64,000 nt of DNA from Oscillospiraceae bacterium (GTDB lineage Bacteria > Bacillota > Clostridia > Oscillospirales > Acutalibacteraceae), in the NCBI GenBank assembly GCA_015066625.1, contig SVOC01000015.1, positions 1 to 64,000 on the forward strand, in the 5' to 3' direction. Below, piece by piece: positions 34,645 through 43,016 of this stretch. How positions within the stretch are numbered: the first letter of the stretch is position 1; the number at the start of each line of letters is the position of its first letter. The translations under genes were made by a program, and so were the position numbers. Below the pieces are notes generated by a model. The model saw only the letters and a program-made list of their open reading frames with translations. It was not told where the DNA came from and did no database searches.

Positions 34645-35856
34645 TTACTTTTTTATTTTCAAAAGGATTTTTGCACCGAGAACAATAAGAAAATCGGGCA
34701 GAAATCCTGTTTTTGACGAATTTTTCAGTAATGCGATTACTTTGAAAAGCCTGCTGTCAAGCCTTTCGTTGCCCTTGAATTTAAGGGCGATTCTGCCTTT
34801 TGCGTTCTTTTTGGAATCCGTAATTTCAAAAAGGGGCATTGACTGGGCATAAACCGAATTCATAAAGGCTTCGTCGGGATTTTTTGCAACAACGCTGATA
34901 ACGGGATTTTCTGCTATTTCGTTCTTGCTGAAAATCAGATTGCCCATATCTTTAACGAGGAGTGCACACTTTTTCTTTGTGTCACTGCTCATTTTTGTTT
35001 CAAGAAAAGCAATTCTTTCCCTGATGCAGATAAGAGAATCATCACCGTCTGAAATCCATAAAAGGCGGTAAAATTCATTTATCAGCGCAGAATAATTCTT
35101 ATAAAGAATTTCTTGCAGATAATCCTGTTTTTCAGCCTCGGTGCCGTCAAAATTCTTTTGGGCGCAGTCGTAAATCATATCCATTGATTTTGCGAAATCC
35201 GAAAGAAGCTGAGGATTTACCTTGTGAGTTACCGAGTCTGAATGCCTGCGGTATCTGAAAACCGCATTTTCAACGCCTGTGATTTCAGGCTTTGCTGTGT
35301 GGATAAACTCCATAAAGAATGCGCCGTCTTCGCTGTAACCCATTGCAGGGAAACGTACACCGCTTTCTTTGAGGGTTTTTGCACGGTAGCATTTGTTGCT
35401 GACGATGAAATTCCACAGCAGCCGTCTGTCGTAACAGCCGATGTGTTTATCCTTAACAAGGGAGTCAACAACGGGGTTGCTTTTGCAGTCAGTGCCGAAG
35501 CTTTCAACCCTGCAAACAGCAATATCCGCCTGCGTTTCATCAAGGGCACTGCATAATTCACTGAGAGCGTTTTCGCTGAGCAAATCGTCACTGTCCAGAA
35601 AGAGAATATACTCTCCCTCAGCGCAGTCGATGCCTTTGTTTCTTGCGGCGGATACACCTGCATTCTCCTGATAAACAGGCAGAATACAAGGGTGCTTCTC
35701 TGCATAATCCTTTATTATTTTGCCTGTACCGTCTGTTGAGCCGTCGTCAACAACAACAATCTGTATGTCACGGAGAGATTGGCTCAGCAGACAGTCAAGA
35801 GTTTCGCTTATGAAATTTTCGCTGTTATATGCGGGTACGATAACAGAAATTTTCAT
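34645..35856 (-). CDS. GT2-family glycosyltransferase
   Basis: 403 residues with an N-terminal GT-A domain: ISVIVPAYNSENFI at 3-16, VVVDDGSTDGTG near 34-45, ARNKGIDCAEG near 70-80 and LFLDSDDL near 85-92 (DxD metal site). A roughly 200-residue C-terminal region without recognised motif follows and ends in a basic stretch (GAKILLKIKK). It probably adds a sugar to the wall polymer. It starts one base after the tarJ stop and lies 12 bases before the polymer transferase. Confidence 0.9.
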   Translation of the reverse strand: MKISVIVPAYNSENFISETLDCLLSQSLRDIQIVVVDDGSTDGTGKIIKDYAEKHPCILPVYQENAGVSAARNKGIDCAEGEYILFLDSDDLLSENALSELCSALDETQADIAVCRVESFGTDCKSNPVVDSLVKDKHIGCYDRRLLWNFIVSNKCYRAKTLKESGVRFPAMGYSEDGAFFMEFIHTAKPEITGVENAVFRYRRHSDSVTHKVNPQLLSDFAKSMDMIYDCAQKNFDGTEAEKQDYLQEILYKNYSALINEFYRLLWISDGDDSLICIRERIAFLETKMSSDTKKKCALLVKDMGNLIFSKNEIAENPVISVVAKNPDEAFMNSVYAQSMPLFEITDSKKNAKGRIALKFKGNERLDSRLFKVIALLKNSSKTGFLPDFLIVLGAKILLKIKK

Positions 35857-35857
35857 T

Positions 35858-36880
35858 TTATTTATCCCACTTTAAAACGGTTTTGCCGAAATGACGGCTG
35901 ATATCCTGAGCAAATGCGCCGTGAATATCCGATACCGTTCTGATGTTGATTACACTGCCGATAATGTTTTCAAGGTAAGCGGCAATGTGAGGATTCTCAG
36001 AAAGAAGATCCATTGTGCGCTGAAAATCTTCAACGCCGCTGCGGCTTGAACCGAAAAGTGAAAGACCCTTTTCAAGCACCATTCTTGTGTTGATATCAAC
36101 AAATCTTTCGCTTACGCCCATAAGACCGATTGAGCCTTCGGGGTTAATCATATCAATAATCTGTGCAATGGCAAAGCGTGAGCCTTCGCCGCCTACACAT
36201 TCAAATGCGTGGTCAATTTTAAGCCCCTCGGGCACGTGGTCAACGTGATATGCACCGTCTGCAAATGAGAAATAGGCAAGCTTATCGTAGACCGTGCCGA
36301 AAACATAGAGCTTTGTATCGGGGTAAAGGGCTTTGAGAACAAGTGCGGTTATGAAGCCCACGTTTCCGTCGCCCCAGATGCCGATTGAATCCTTTCTTCT
36401 GTGGGCAAATTTTTCAAAGCGTGCCACGGCGTGAACGCAGACGCTGATAAGCTCGCTGAAGGAAGCAACCCTCAGGTCAACATTTTCGGGCACACGCACA
36501 AGATGGTCTGCAGGCATATCGATATAATCCCTGAGAAAGCCGTCGTATCCGCTGGAACAGAAGTGACTTGAGGGCAGATAATTTTCTGCAACAATGTCGT
36601 CCCTTTCCGTAGGAATATTGGGCACGGGGACTACAACTTCACCAACTTTGAAATTGCCTGTGGGGTCATAAACAACCTTTGCAACGCATTCGTGGATAAG
36701 TGCCATGGGCAGCTTTGCCTTAAGGGCTTCACGGCTTCTGTTGCCAAGGTAATAGCGCTGGTCCGCCTTGCAGATTGAAAGGTAAAGAGGACGGAGGATA
36801 ACACTGTCCTTTATATCGGGCTGCGTGCAGGCAACCTCAATCATACCGGGGGCGATTAATCTGTAAACTGAATTAATCAT
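35858..36880 (-). CDS. tarJ: TarJ-like ribulose-5-phosphate reductase
   Basis: A 340-residue medium-chain dehydrogenase. TarJ reduces D-ribulose 5-phosphate to D-ribitol 5-phosphate with NADPH, for CDP-ribitol synthesis. Features are LSICKADQRYYLG near 33-45, the ALIHECVAKV zinc-region near 62-71 and the nucleotide-binding IGIWGDGNVGFITAL near 167-181. It overlaps the cytidylyltransferase gene by 8 bases, the usual tarI-tarJ coupling, which is the main reason for choosing TarJ over a generic alcohol dehydrogenase. Confidence 0.87.
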   Translation of the reverse strand: MINSVYRLIAPGMIEVACTQPDIKDSVILRPLYLSICKADQRYYLGNRSREALKAKLPMALIHECVAKVVYDPTGNFKVGEVVVPVPNIPTERDDIVAENYLPSSHFCSSGYDGFLRDYIDMPADHLVRVPENVDLRVASFSELISVCVHAVARFEKFAHRRKDSIGIWGDGNVGFITALVLKALYPDTKLYVFGTVYDKLAYFSFADGAYHVDHVPEGLKIDHAFECVGGEGSRFAIAQIIDMINPEGSIGLMGVSERFVDINTRMVLEKGLSLFGSSRSGVEDFQRTMDLLSENPHIAAYLENIIGSVINIRTVSDIHGAFAQDISRHFGKTVLKWDK

Positions 36881-37589
36881 CTGAATCCTTGCCTTTCAGG
36901 AGGGTGTGAGCAACCTTCAAATCATAGGGATAGGTGATTTTGATGTTGAAAACTTCACCCTCAACCATATAAACATCTTTGCTTTTGATTGAGAAAATCT
37001 TGCAGGCATCCGTAAGAATTGCCTTTTCGTCTTCCGTAAGAGAAGCAAGCACACGCTCAAGCTCTTTAAGACGGAATGACTGGGGAGTCTGACCCTGGAA
37101 CATTCTTGTTCTGTCGGGGATTGAGGTAATCATTTTGCCGTCGGCGCTTTCAACGATGGTATCCGTTGCGGGGATTACCGTATCGCAGGCACCGTATTTG
37201 ATTGCGGCATCAACGTTTTCTTCAATAATTCTGTGAGTAAGGAAGGGGCGCACCGCATCATGGGTAACGATAACGGTTTCTTCGTCTGTTTCGTAGTTTT
37301 CTTCGATATATGAAATGGCGTTTTCAAGAGTGCCGTTTCTTGTGGCACCGCCTGCAATAACGGTTACCTTTTTGCCTTCGGGCAGGTGCTTTTTAATCAG
37401 CGTGTTTGTATGTGCAACCCAGGCTTTGGGGCAGAGAACAAGAATTTCGTCAATTCTGTCGCTGATAAAAAACTTTTCGATTGTGTGGATGATAACGGGT
37501 TTTGTACCCAGCTCAAGATACTGCTTAGGAGTATCGGAATTGCCCATACGGCTGCCGATACCGCCTGCAAAAACCGCAGCAAAAACCAT
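36873..37589 (-). CDS. tarI: TarI-type D-ribitol-5-phosphate cytidylyltransferase
   Basis: A 238-residue IspD/TarI-fold nucleotidyltransferase forming CDP-ribitol from CTP and ribitol 5-phosphate. It shows FAGGIGSRMGNSDTPKQYLE near 7-26, VIAGGATRNGTLENAI near 80-95, THDAVRPFLTHR near 114-125 and the C-terminal ITYPYDLKVA. IspD shares the fold, but the immediate tarJ neighbour favours TarI. It starts 22 bases after the exporter ATPase gene. Confidence 0.88.
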   Translation of the reverse strand: MVFAAVFAGGIGSRMGNSDTPKQYLELGTKPVIIHTIEKFFISDRIDEILVLCPKAWVAHTNTLIKKHLPEGKKVTVIAGGATRNGTLENAISYIEENYETDEETVIVTHDAVRPFLTHRIIEENVDAAIKYGACDTVIPATDTIVESADGKMITSIPDRTRMFQGQTPQSFRLKELERVLASLTEDEKAILTDACKIFSIKSKDVYMVEGEVFNIKITYPYDLKVAHTLLKGKDSDD

Positions 37590-37611
37590 ATTTACCGACC
37601 CTTTCCTTATA

Positions 37612-38352
37612 TTATTTTTTAATCATTTCGTTATATTTTGCGCAAATTTCCTTTGCGTCGCCCTGTGCAATAAGCTTGCCCTTTTCAAGAATGATCGCCT
37701 TGTTGCAGATGTTGAGCACCTGGTCAACACTGTGGGAAACGAAAAGCACGGTAATGCCCTTATCGAACATTGAGCGTATTTTGGCTTCACTCTTTTTTCT
37801 GAATTTGGCGTCGCCTACGGAGAGAACCTCGTCAAGAATAAGAATTTCGGGTTCAACTGCCGTTGCGATTGCAAAGCCAAGCCTTGCGCGCATACCCGAT
37901 GAATAGTTTTTCACGGGAACGTTGATAAAATCGCCAAGCTCTGAAAATTCAACGATTTGGTCATATTTTTCTTCAATGAACTTTCTTGAATAGCCCATTG
38001 TTGCGCCGTAAAGAAAGATGTTTTCTTTACCCGAATAGTTCATATCAAAGCCAGCACCCAGTTCAAGCATGGGGGCAATGACACCGTTGACGGAAACACT
38101 GCCTTTGGTGGGCTTGAGCACACCTGCAATGACCTTCAGCAGAGTGGATTTGCCTGCGCCGTTAAAGCCCAGTACGCCTACTCTGTCGCCCTTTTCGACG
38201 GTGAACGAAATATCGTTCAGTGCCCAGAATTCGGTGAAATGGAGCTTCCTTGTAACAAGCTTGATAAAGTATTCTTTAAGATTATCAACCTTTTCCTGAT
38301 TAAGGTTGAACATCATACTCATATTGCTTACCGTAATAGCGGGTTTAGCCAT
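37612..38352 (-). CDS. Wall-polymer ABC exporter, ATP-binding subunit (TagH-like)
   Basis: A 246-residue ABC ATPase. It has LGFNGAGKSTLLKVIAGVL near 60-78 (Walker A), YSSGMRARLGFA near 149-160 (signature) and LILDEVLSVGD near 170-180 (Walker B), with the NGVIAPMLELGAGF segment typical of the Wzt/TagH/RfbE export class. It lacks the C-terminal carbohydrate-binding domain of Wzt, so export need not depend on a terminal cap. The permease gene is 15 bases upstream in the run. Confidence 0.92.
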   Translation of the reverse strand: MAKPAITVSNMSMMFNLNQEKVDNLKEYFIKLVTRKLHFTEFWALNDISFTVEKGDRVGVLGFNGAGKSTLLKVIAGVLKPTKGSVSVNGVIAPMLELGAGFDMNYSGKENIFLYGATMGYSRKFIEEKYDQIVEFSELGDFINVPVKNYSSGMRARLGFAIATAVEPEILILDEVLSVGDAKFRKKSEAKIRSMFDKGITVLFVSHSVDQVLNICNKAIILEKGKLIAQGDAKEICAKYNEMIKK

Positions 38353-38367
38353 AAGAAACTCCTTTCA

Positions 38368-39177
38368 TTAAATGTGGAGAATGAACTTATCCTGCTTTTT
38401 GTAGAACATCCACAGACCAGCAACAACGCAAAGCAGGCTGAATGCAAGGGAGTAAAGCAGGTGGTTGATGTTGAACATCTCACCGAAAAGCACGCAGCTT
38501 CTGAACATTTCGGTAATGGAATAAAGGGGATTTGCCATAAGTGCCATCTTGATGACTTTGCTTGAAATGTTAAGCTGATCAACCTTGTAGAATATGGGAG
38601 TCATATAGAAAAGGAGCATACAGAATACCTCATAAAGATATTCGACATCCTTAAAAAAGACTTCCATTGTGCAGAGGATAAGACCCACGCCAACGCAAAG
38701 CACAAGCAAAATTGCAATGGGCACAACCGCAAGGAAAATATAGGGTGTGATGTGGGGCTGCTCTGCGGAGAAGAAGTAGAAATAAATTATAAAGCAGGCA
38801 AGCACCAGCAAAGAAATCAGGAAGGTTACAAAATTCGCAATAACATTTGAAAGAGGGTAGATGTATTTGGGTACATAAACCTTTTTTATAACCGATGCAC
38901 TGAGTCTTATGGAGCGCATTGCCCTTTTTGTTGATTGGGTGAAAAATTCATAGATAAGCCGTCCGCAAAGCAGATAGATGGGGTAATTGACCATTGATGC
39001 ATCTTTTCTGCCGAAGATTCCTCCGAAAACAAGCACAAGAACGATTGTCGTCAGAAGAGGCTGCAAAAATGTCCAGAAAATACCGAGTACGGAGTTTCTG
39101 TACTGCAGTTTTATGTTCTTACGGACTATCTCATAGAGAAGATATCTGTATTTGTAGAAATTCTTAAGGTATTTCAT
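38368..39177 (-). CDS. Wall-polymer ABC exporter, permease (TagG-like)
   Basis: About 269 residues, an ABC-2 type permease with six hydrophobic segments. Features are LKLQYRNSVLG-like coupling helix text (KNIKLQYRNSVLG near 17-29), PLLTTIVLVLVFGG near 37-50 and LCTMEVFFKDVEYLYEV near 167-183. It would export the lipid-linked polymer together with the TagH-like ATPase. The start is uncertain: ATG at 39177 has AAGGA 11 bases upstream; an ATG at 39210 would overlap the glycosyltransferase gene. Confidence 0.9.
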   Translation of the reverse strand: MKYLKNFYKYRYLLYEIVRKNIKLQYRNSVLGIFWTFLQPLLTTIVLVLVFGGIFGRKDASMVNYPIYLLCGRLIYEFFTQSTKRAMRSIRLSASVIKKVYVPKYIYPLSNVIANFVTFLISLLVLACFIIYFYFFSAEQPHITPYIFLAVVPIAILLVLCVGVGLILCTMEVFFKDVEYLYEVFCMLLFYMTPIFYKVDQLNISSKVIKMALMANPLYSITEMFRSCVLFGEMFNINHLLYSLAFSLLCVVAGLWMFYKKQDKFILHI

Positions 39178-39191
39178 AATAAACCCATTCC

Positions 39192-39956
39192 TTATATTTT
39201 CAGACCCCATTTTGCAAAATAATTGAGCATGGAGTTAATCTGAACAAGTTTAAGCTTGAAATTCTTTTTGGATTCTCTGCCCCACTCGTGGTAAACCGTT
39301 GCCGACGGGCAATACACCGTTCTTGATTGGCGGTTTACGCTGCGGGTAAGGTCGCTGTCCTCAAAATACATAAAGTAACGCTTGTCAAAGCCGCCGATTT
39401 TTTTGAAAAGCTCTGTTCTTATGAACATAAAGCAGCCTGTTGCATTCTGAATGTCAAGGGGCTTTGAAAGGTCACAGTCAAGCATTGCGTATTCACGCAG
39501 AAGCTTTGAGGGCTCGCCATCGCCTCTCATTCTGCTTGCGACAAGATATCTCAGGCAGGGAGCCTTTTTGCCCAGAATCTGCAATCTTCCGTCGGGAAAG
39601 CGGATTTCGGGGGATGCCATACCGATATCTTCGTTTTCGTCAAGAAAAGCGGAAAGCTTTGAAATAACATCATCCCTTACGATAATGTCGGGGTTGATGA
39701 TAACGTGGTAATCGGAATCAAGCTTGTCCAGAATCAGATTATGGCCTGCACCGAAGCCGATGTTACCGCCGCTTTTAATTAGAGTAACCTGGGGGTAATT
39801 CTTTTCAATAAGCTCAACGGTTCCGTCGGTTGAGCCGTTGTCAACCACATAAAGGCGGAAGGGAGCCTGTGTGTATTTAAGAAGTGAGCTTACCGCATTG
39901 TCAATGGTGGCAATGTTGTTGTAAGTCACAATACAACCTGTTACGGTTTTGTTCAT
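39192..39956 (-). CDS. GT2 glycosyltransferase (rhamnosyltransferase-like)
   Basis: About 254 residues. It has GCIVTYNNIATI near 7-18, VVDNGSTDGTVE near 37-48, NIGFGAGHN near 63-71 and IINPDI near 87-92 as the DxD equivalent, then YFMYFEDSDLTRSVNR near 191-206. This matches the WbbL/RfbF class, often rhamnosyl- or linkage-sugar transferases. ATG at 39956 is favoured because GGAAAGGAATAT precedes it; the longer reading (to 40034) overlaps the upstream glycosyltransferase coding sequence. Confidence 0.88.
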   Translation of the reverse strand: MNKTVTGCIVTYNNIATIDNAVSSLLKYTQAPFRLYVVDNGSTDGTVELIEKNYPQVTLIKSGGNIGFGAGHNLILDKLDSDYHVIINPDIIVRDDVISKLSAFLDENEDIGMASPEIRFPDGRLQILGKKAPCLRYLVASRMRGDGEPSKLLREYAMLDCDLSKPLDIQNATGCFMFIRTELFKKIGGFDKRYFMYFEDSDLTRSVNRQSRTVYCPSATVYHEWGRESKKNFKLKLVQINSMLNYFAKWGLKI

Positions 39957-39991
39957 CTTGTTATATTCCTTTCCAAGGCACATTTTGGAAA

Positions 39992-40687
39992 CTACTTTAT
40001 TTTTGCCAGTGACGAAATCATTTTCAGACGCCATTTTATTTTCTGCACCGCAGTGGTTTTGCCGCCGGTTACGTTATCTCCGTGCCTGCGCCACAGAATA
40101 AGGGGCTTATTGAGAAGCACGGTTTTGTATCCCTTTTTGATTGCAGCAAGTGCAATCCACCAGTCGTGCATGGGCAGACCCTCGGGGAAGGGGAGCGTGT
40201 CCTGCATAACCTGTCTTGTGAATGCCATACAGCAGCCCACAAAGGTGTTGCGGATGAGATTGTGTTTAAAATCGGCGTTTGAGCCGTGAACGGCAAAGAA
40301 CGATGGCTCTGTAATGTTAAGGTCTGCGTCGGTGACGGCGGCATCGTGAAGCACAAGGTCAGCGCCCTTTGCGATTTCTGCCATAACGCAGCTTACCTTA
40401 TCGGGCTGCCACACATCGTCCTGGTCGCAGAGAAAAATAACATCGCCTGTGCAGGCTTCAAGGGCATTTTCAAAATTCCTGACAACGCCCTTGCCTTCGC
40501 CTTCAATATATTTCACTCTTTTGTCACGGGTTGCAATGTTCATTACCGCCTCGCGGGTAAGACCCTGAGGGTAATCGTCAGAAACGATTATTTCATCGTT
40601 TTCGCCAAGCTGAGGAAGGATGGATTCCAGCTGTTCGGCGATATATTGCTGACCTTTATAAGCCGCAAGTGCAACTGAAATTTTCAT
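39992..40687 (-). CDS. GT2 glycosyltransferase
   Basis: 231 residues starting ISVALAAYKGQQYIAEQL, with SDDYPQGLT near 36-44, FLCDQDDVWQPDKV near 85-98 and MHDWWIAL near 174-181. This is the RfbF-like class that transfers sugars such as rhamnose to surface glycans. It begins one base after the lysS stop codon, so it is almost certainly cotranscribed with lysS. Confidence 0.88.
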   Translation of the reverse strand: MKISVALAAYKGQQYIAEQLESILPQLGENDEIIVSDDYPQGLTREAVMNIATRDKRVKYIEGEGKGVVRNFENALEACTGDVIFLCDQDDVWQPDKVSCVMAEIAKGADLVLHDAAVTDADLNITEPSFFAVHGSNADFKHNLIRNTFVGCCMAFTRQVMQDTLPFPEGLPMHDWWIALAAIKKGYKTVLLNKPLILWRRHGDNVTGGKTTAVQKIKWRLKMISSLAKIK

Positions 40688-40688
40688 A

Positions 40689-42197
40689 TCAGTCGATTGA
40701 CTTCATTGTGGGGAAGAGAAGCACATCGCGGATTGCCTGTGAATCGGTAAGAAGCATACACATTCTGTCGATACCGAAGCCGATACCGCCTGTGGGGGGC
40801 ATACCGTATTCAAGTGCCATAAGGAAGTCTTCATCTGTGGTGTTTGCCTCATCGTCGCCCTGTGCAAGCTGAGCTTCCTGAGCCTTGAAGCGTTCTCTCT
40901 GGTCGATGGGGTCGTTAAGCTCAGAGTAAGCATTTGCCATTTCCCAGCCGTTCATAAAGAACTCAAAACGCTCAACATAATCGGGGTCTGAGGGCTTCTT
41001 CTTTGTGAGGGGAGAAATCTCAATGGGGTGGTCGATAACGAAGGTAGGCTGAATGAGATGCTCCTCTGCGTATTCTTCAAAGAACAGAGCAAGAATATCG
41101 CCCTTGCCGTGTCTCTTTTCGTATTCAACGTGATGCTTGTCTGCAACTGCTCTTGCATCTTCAAGAGTTTCGATTTCGTTCCAGTCAACGCCTGCGTATT
41201 TCTTGACTGCGTCAACCATTGAAATTCTTTCAAAAGGCTGACCGAGATCCATTTCAACACCGTTGTATGAAATCTTTGTTGTGCCCAGAACAGCCTGAGC
41301 AACGTGACGGTAGAGGTTTTCGGTAAGGTCCATCATACCGTTGTAGTCGGTGTAAGCCTGATAAAGCTCCATAAGGGTGAATTCAGGGTTGTGACGGGTG
41401 TCACAGCCTTCGTTTCTGAAAACTCTGCCGATTTCATAAACCTTTTCCATACCGCCTACGATAAGACGCTTGAGGTAAAGCTCAAGTGAAATACGGAGCT
41501 TGAAATCCTCGTTGAGAGCATTGTGGTGGGTTTCAAAGGGTCTTGCGGCGGCACCGCCTGCGTTTGAAACAAGCATAGGTGTTTCAACCTCAAGGAAGCC
41601 CTGTGAATCAAGGTGATTTCTGATTTCTCTGAGGATAAGCGAACGCTTTACGAAGGTATCTTTAACCTCGGGATTCATAATGAGATCAAGGTAACGTCTT
41701 CTGTAACGGGTGTCGGTATTTGTAAGACCGTGGAACTTCTCGGGGAGGGGGAGAAGTGATTTTGAAAGAAGGCGGAGTGCTTTTGCGTGAACGGAGATTT
41801 CACCTCTTCTTGTTCTGAAAACAAAGCCCTTTACTTCAACGATATCGCCGATATCCCACTTCTTGAATTCAGCAAAGGTTTCTTCGCCGATTTCGTCAAT
41901 CTTAACGTAAACCTGCATTCTGCCCGTAAGGTCTCTTACATCGATGAAGTTGGCCTTACCCATATCACGGCGGCTCATCATACGGCCGCAGATTGAAACG
42001 TCTGTATTTTCAAGCTCTTCGAAACGCTCAACTATTTCAGCGTTATGGATTGACTGCTCTGCAAGTGTAATCTGAAAGGGGTCATTGCCTGCAGCCTGGA
42101 GGGCTTCAAGCTTATCAACTCTGATTTGTCTGAGCTCGTTGGTGTCCTGAACCTGCTCTTCTTCGGGAGCAGCGTTGACAATCTTTTCTTCTGCCAT
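40689..42197 (-). CDS. lysS: Lysyl-tRNA synthetase, class II
   Basis: A 502-residue class II synthetase charging tRNA-Lys. An N-terminal OB-fold (CGRMMSRRDMGKANFIDVRD near 70-90) is followed by motif 2 (YEIGRVFRNEGCDTRHNPEF near 255-275) and motif 3 (GIGFGIDRMCMLL near 472-484). The charged N-terminal extension (about 1-30) is a common variant. Its upstream neighbour greA ends with a hairpin; the downstream glycosyltransferase follows directly. Confidence 0.97.
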   Translation of the reverse strand: MAEEKIVNAAPEEEQVQDTNELRQIRVDKLEALQAAGNDPFQITLAEQSIHNAEIVERFEELENTDVSICGRMMSRRDMGKANFIDVRDLTGRMQVYVKIDEIGEETFAEFKKWDIGDIVEVKGFVFRTRRGEISVHAKALRLLSKSLLPLPEKFHGLTNTDTRYRRRYLDLIMNPEVKDTFVKRSLILREIRNHLDSQGFLEVETPMLVSNAGGAAARPFETHHNALNEDFKLRISLELYLKRLIVGGMEKVYEIGRVFRNEGCDTRHNPEFTLMELYQAYTDYNGMMDLTENLYRHVAQAVLGTTKISYNGVEMDLGQPFERISMVDAVKKYAGVDWNEIETLEDARAVADKHHVEYEKRHGKGDILALFFEEYAEEHLIQPTFVIDHPIEISPLTKKKPSDPDYVERFEFFMNGWEMANAYSELNDPIDQRERFKAQEAQLAQGDDEANTTDEDFLMALEYGMPPTGGIGFGIDRMCMLLTDSQAIRDVLLFPTMKSID

Positions 42198-42218
42198 TTT
42201 AAATTTCCTTTCTCTTAG

Positions 42219-42250
42219 TAAAAGGCGACAGGAGGGAAAAATCCTATCGC
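42219..42250 (-). terminator. Terminator between greA and lysS
   Basis: On the minus strand GGCGATAGGA / TCCTGTCGCC stem with an 8-base loop followed by TTTTA. It should end part of the greA transcripts; read-through into lysS is likely because no separate lysS promoter was found. Confidence 0.7.
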
Positions 42251-42265
42251 CGCATATTTTAAGTT

Positions 42266-42751
42266 TTATTTTGAGATTGCGAGAATTTTAAGGTTGATAA
42301 CTGCGCCTGAGGGAGTCTGAACCTGAGCGATTTCGCCAACCTTTTTGCCGAGAAGTGCGGCACCCACGGGAGACATATCTGAAATAATGCCGTTTGTAAG
42401 GTCGCTCTTGCCGAGGATTTTGTATTCAACAAACTTTTCTTCATCGTCATCGTCAAGGTCCAGATCTTCAAGCTTAACCTTTGAGCCTACATTGATAGCT
42501 TCTGTTGAAAGCTCTTCTTCGTCAAGGATTGTTGCGTTGCGCAGCTCTGCTTCAAGCTTTGCGATTTCGGCTTCCATTTTAGCCTGTTCGTTCATCGCTT
42601 CATCGTATTCTGCATTTTCCGAAAGGTCGCCGTGTGAACGGGCTTCTTTGATTTTTTCTGCAATATCATCTCGACCCTCGGTTTTGAGAAGGTTGAGCTT
42701 TGCGCTCAGGCTGTTATAATCTTCACGGGTGAGAACTGTCTGTTTTGCCAT
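42266..42751 (-). CDS. greA: Transcription elongation factor GreA
   Basis: A 161-residue GreA that rescues backtracked RNA polymerase by stimulating transcript cleavage. It has an N-terminal coiled coil (about 8-75, with LSENAEYDEAMNEQAKME near 50-67, whose acidic tip residues are intact) and a C-terminal FKBP-like domain (SPVGAALLGKKVGEIAQVQTP). It starts with ATG behind AAAGGAGATATAC. It is commonly next to lysS in Firmicutes. Confidence 0.97.
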   Translation of the reverse strand: MAKQTVLTREDYNSLSAKLNLLKTEGRDDIAEKIKEARSHGDLSENAEYDEAMNEQAKMEAEIAKLEAELRNATILDEEELSTEAINVGSKVKLEDLDLDDDDEEKFVEYKILGKSDLTNGIISDMSPVGAALLGKKVGEIAQVQTPSGAVINLKILAISK

Positions 42752-42804
42752 TTTGTATATCTCCTTTAATCTGAAATACGTTTCAGGTTTTTATTATCCG
42801 CTAT

Positions 42805-42833
42805 ATTATAATATATATATATAATAATGTCAA
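42805..42833 (-). promoter_or_regulatory. Promoter of greA-lysS
   Basis: On the minus strand a perfect TTGACA (42828-42833), 17-base spacer and a perfect TATAAT (42805-42810). It lies just inside the left edge of the 165-bp inverted-repeat element, which is upstream of it. Confidence 0.85.
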
Positions 42834-42843
42834 GTTTTTATTG

Positions 42844-43004
42844 GAGTGAAAAGGCTTGAGCTGAATACGTCGTAAAGGTCGGATTTTCGACCCATCGAAG
42901 TGTTTTTTTTCTTCGTCATACGAGGTTATTTCAAAGGTTTTTTACGCAGTTGTGGCGAAAAGATGCCTTTCAAAACCGTATGAAGTTCAAGCCTTTTCAC
43001 TCTA
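42844..43004. repeat. MITE-like element with about 26-bp terminal inverted repeats
   Basis: The left end GAGTGAAAAGGCTTGA, continuing to CTGAATACG (from 42844), matches the reverse complement of the right end (to about 43002), with 16 perfect bases then 6 of 10. Weaker pairing continues inward (AAAGG, TTTTCG). Inside are two small hairpins: GGTCG-GATTTT-CGACC and CGAAG/CTTCG around an eight-T run. No ORF is present. It sits between the end of the gene at 43017 and the greA promoter. It could be a non-autonomous mobile element or a large structured RNA. Confidence 0.6.
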
Positions 43005-43016
43005 ATTACAAATTGG

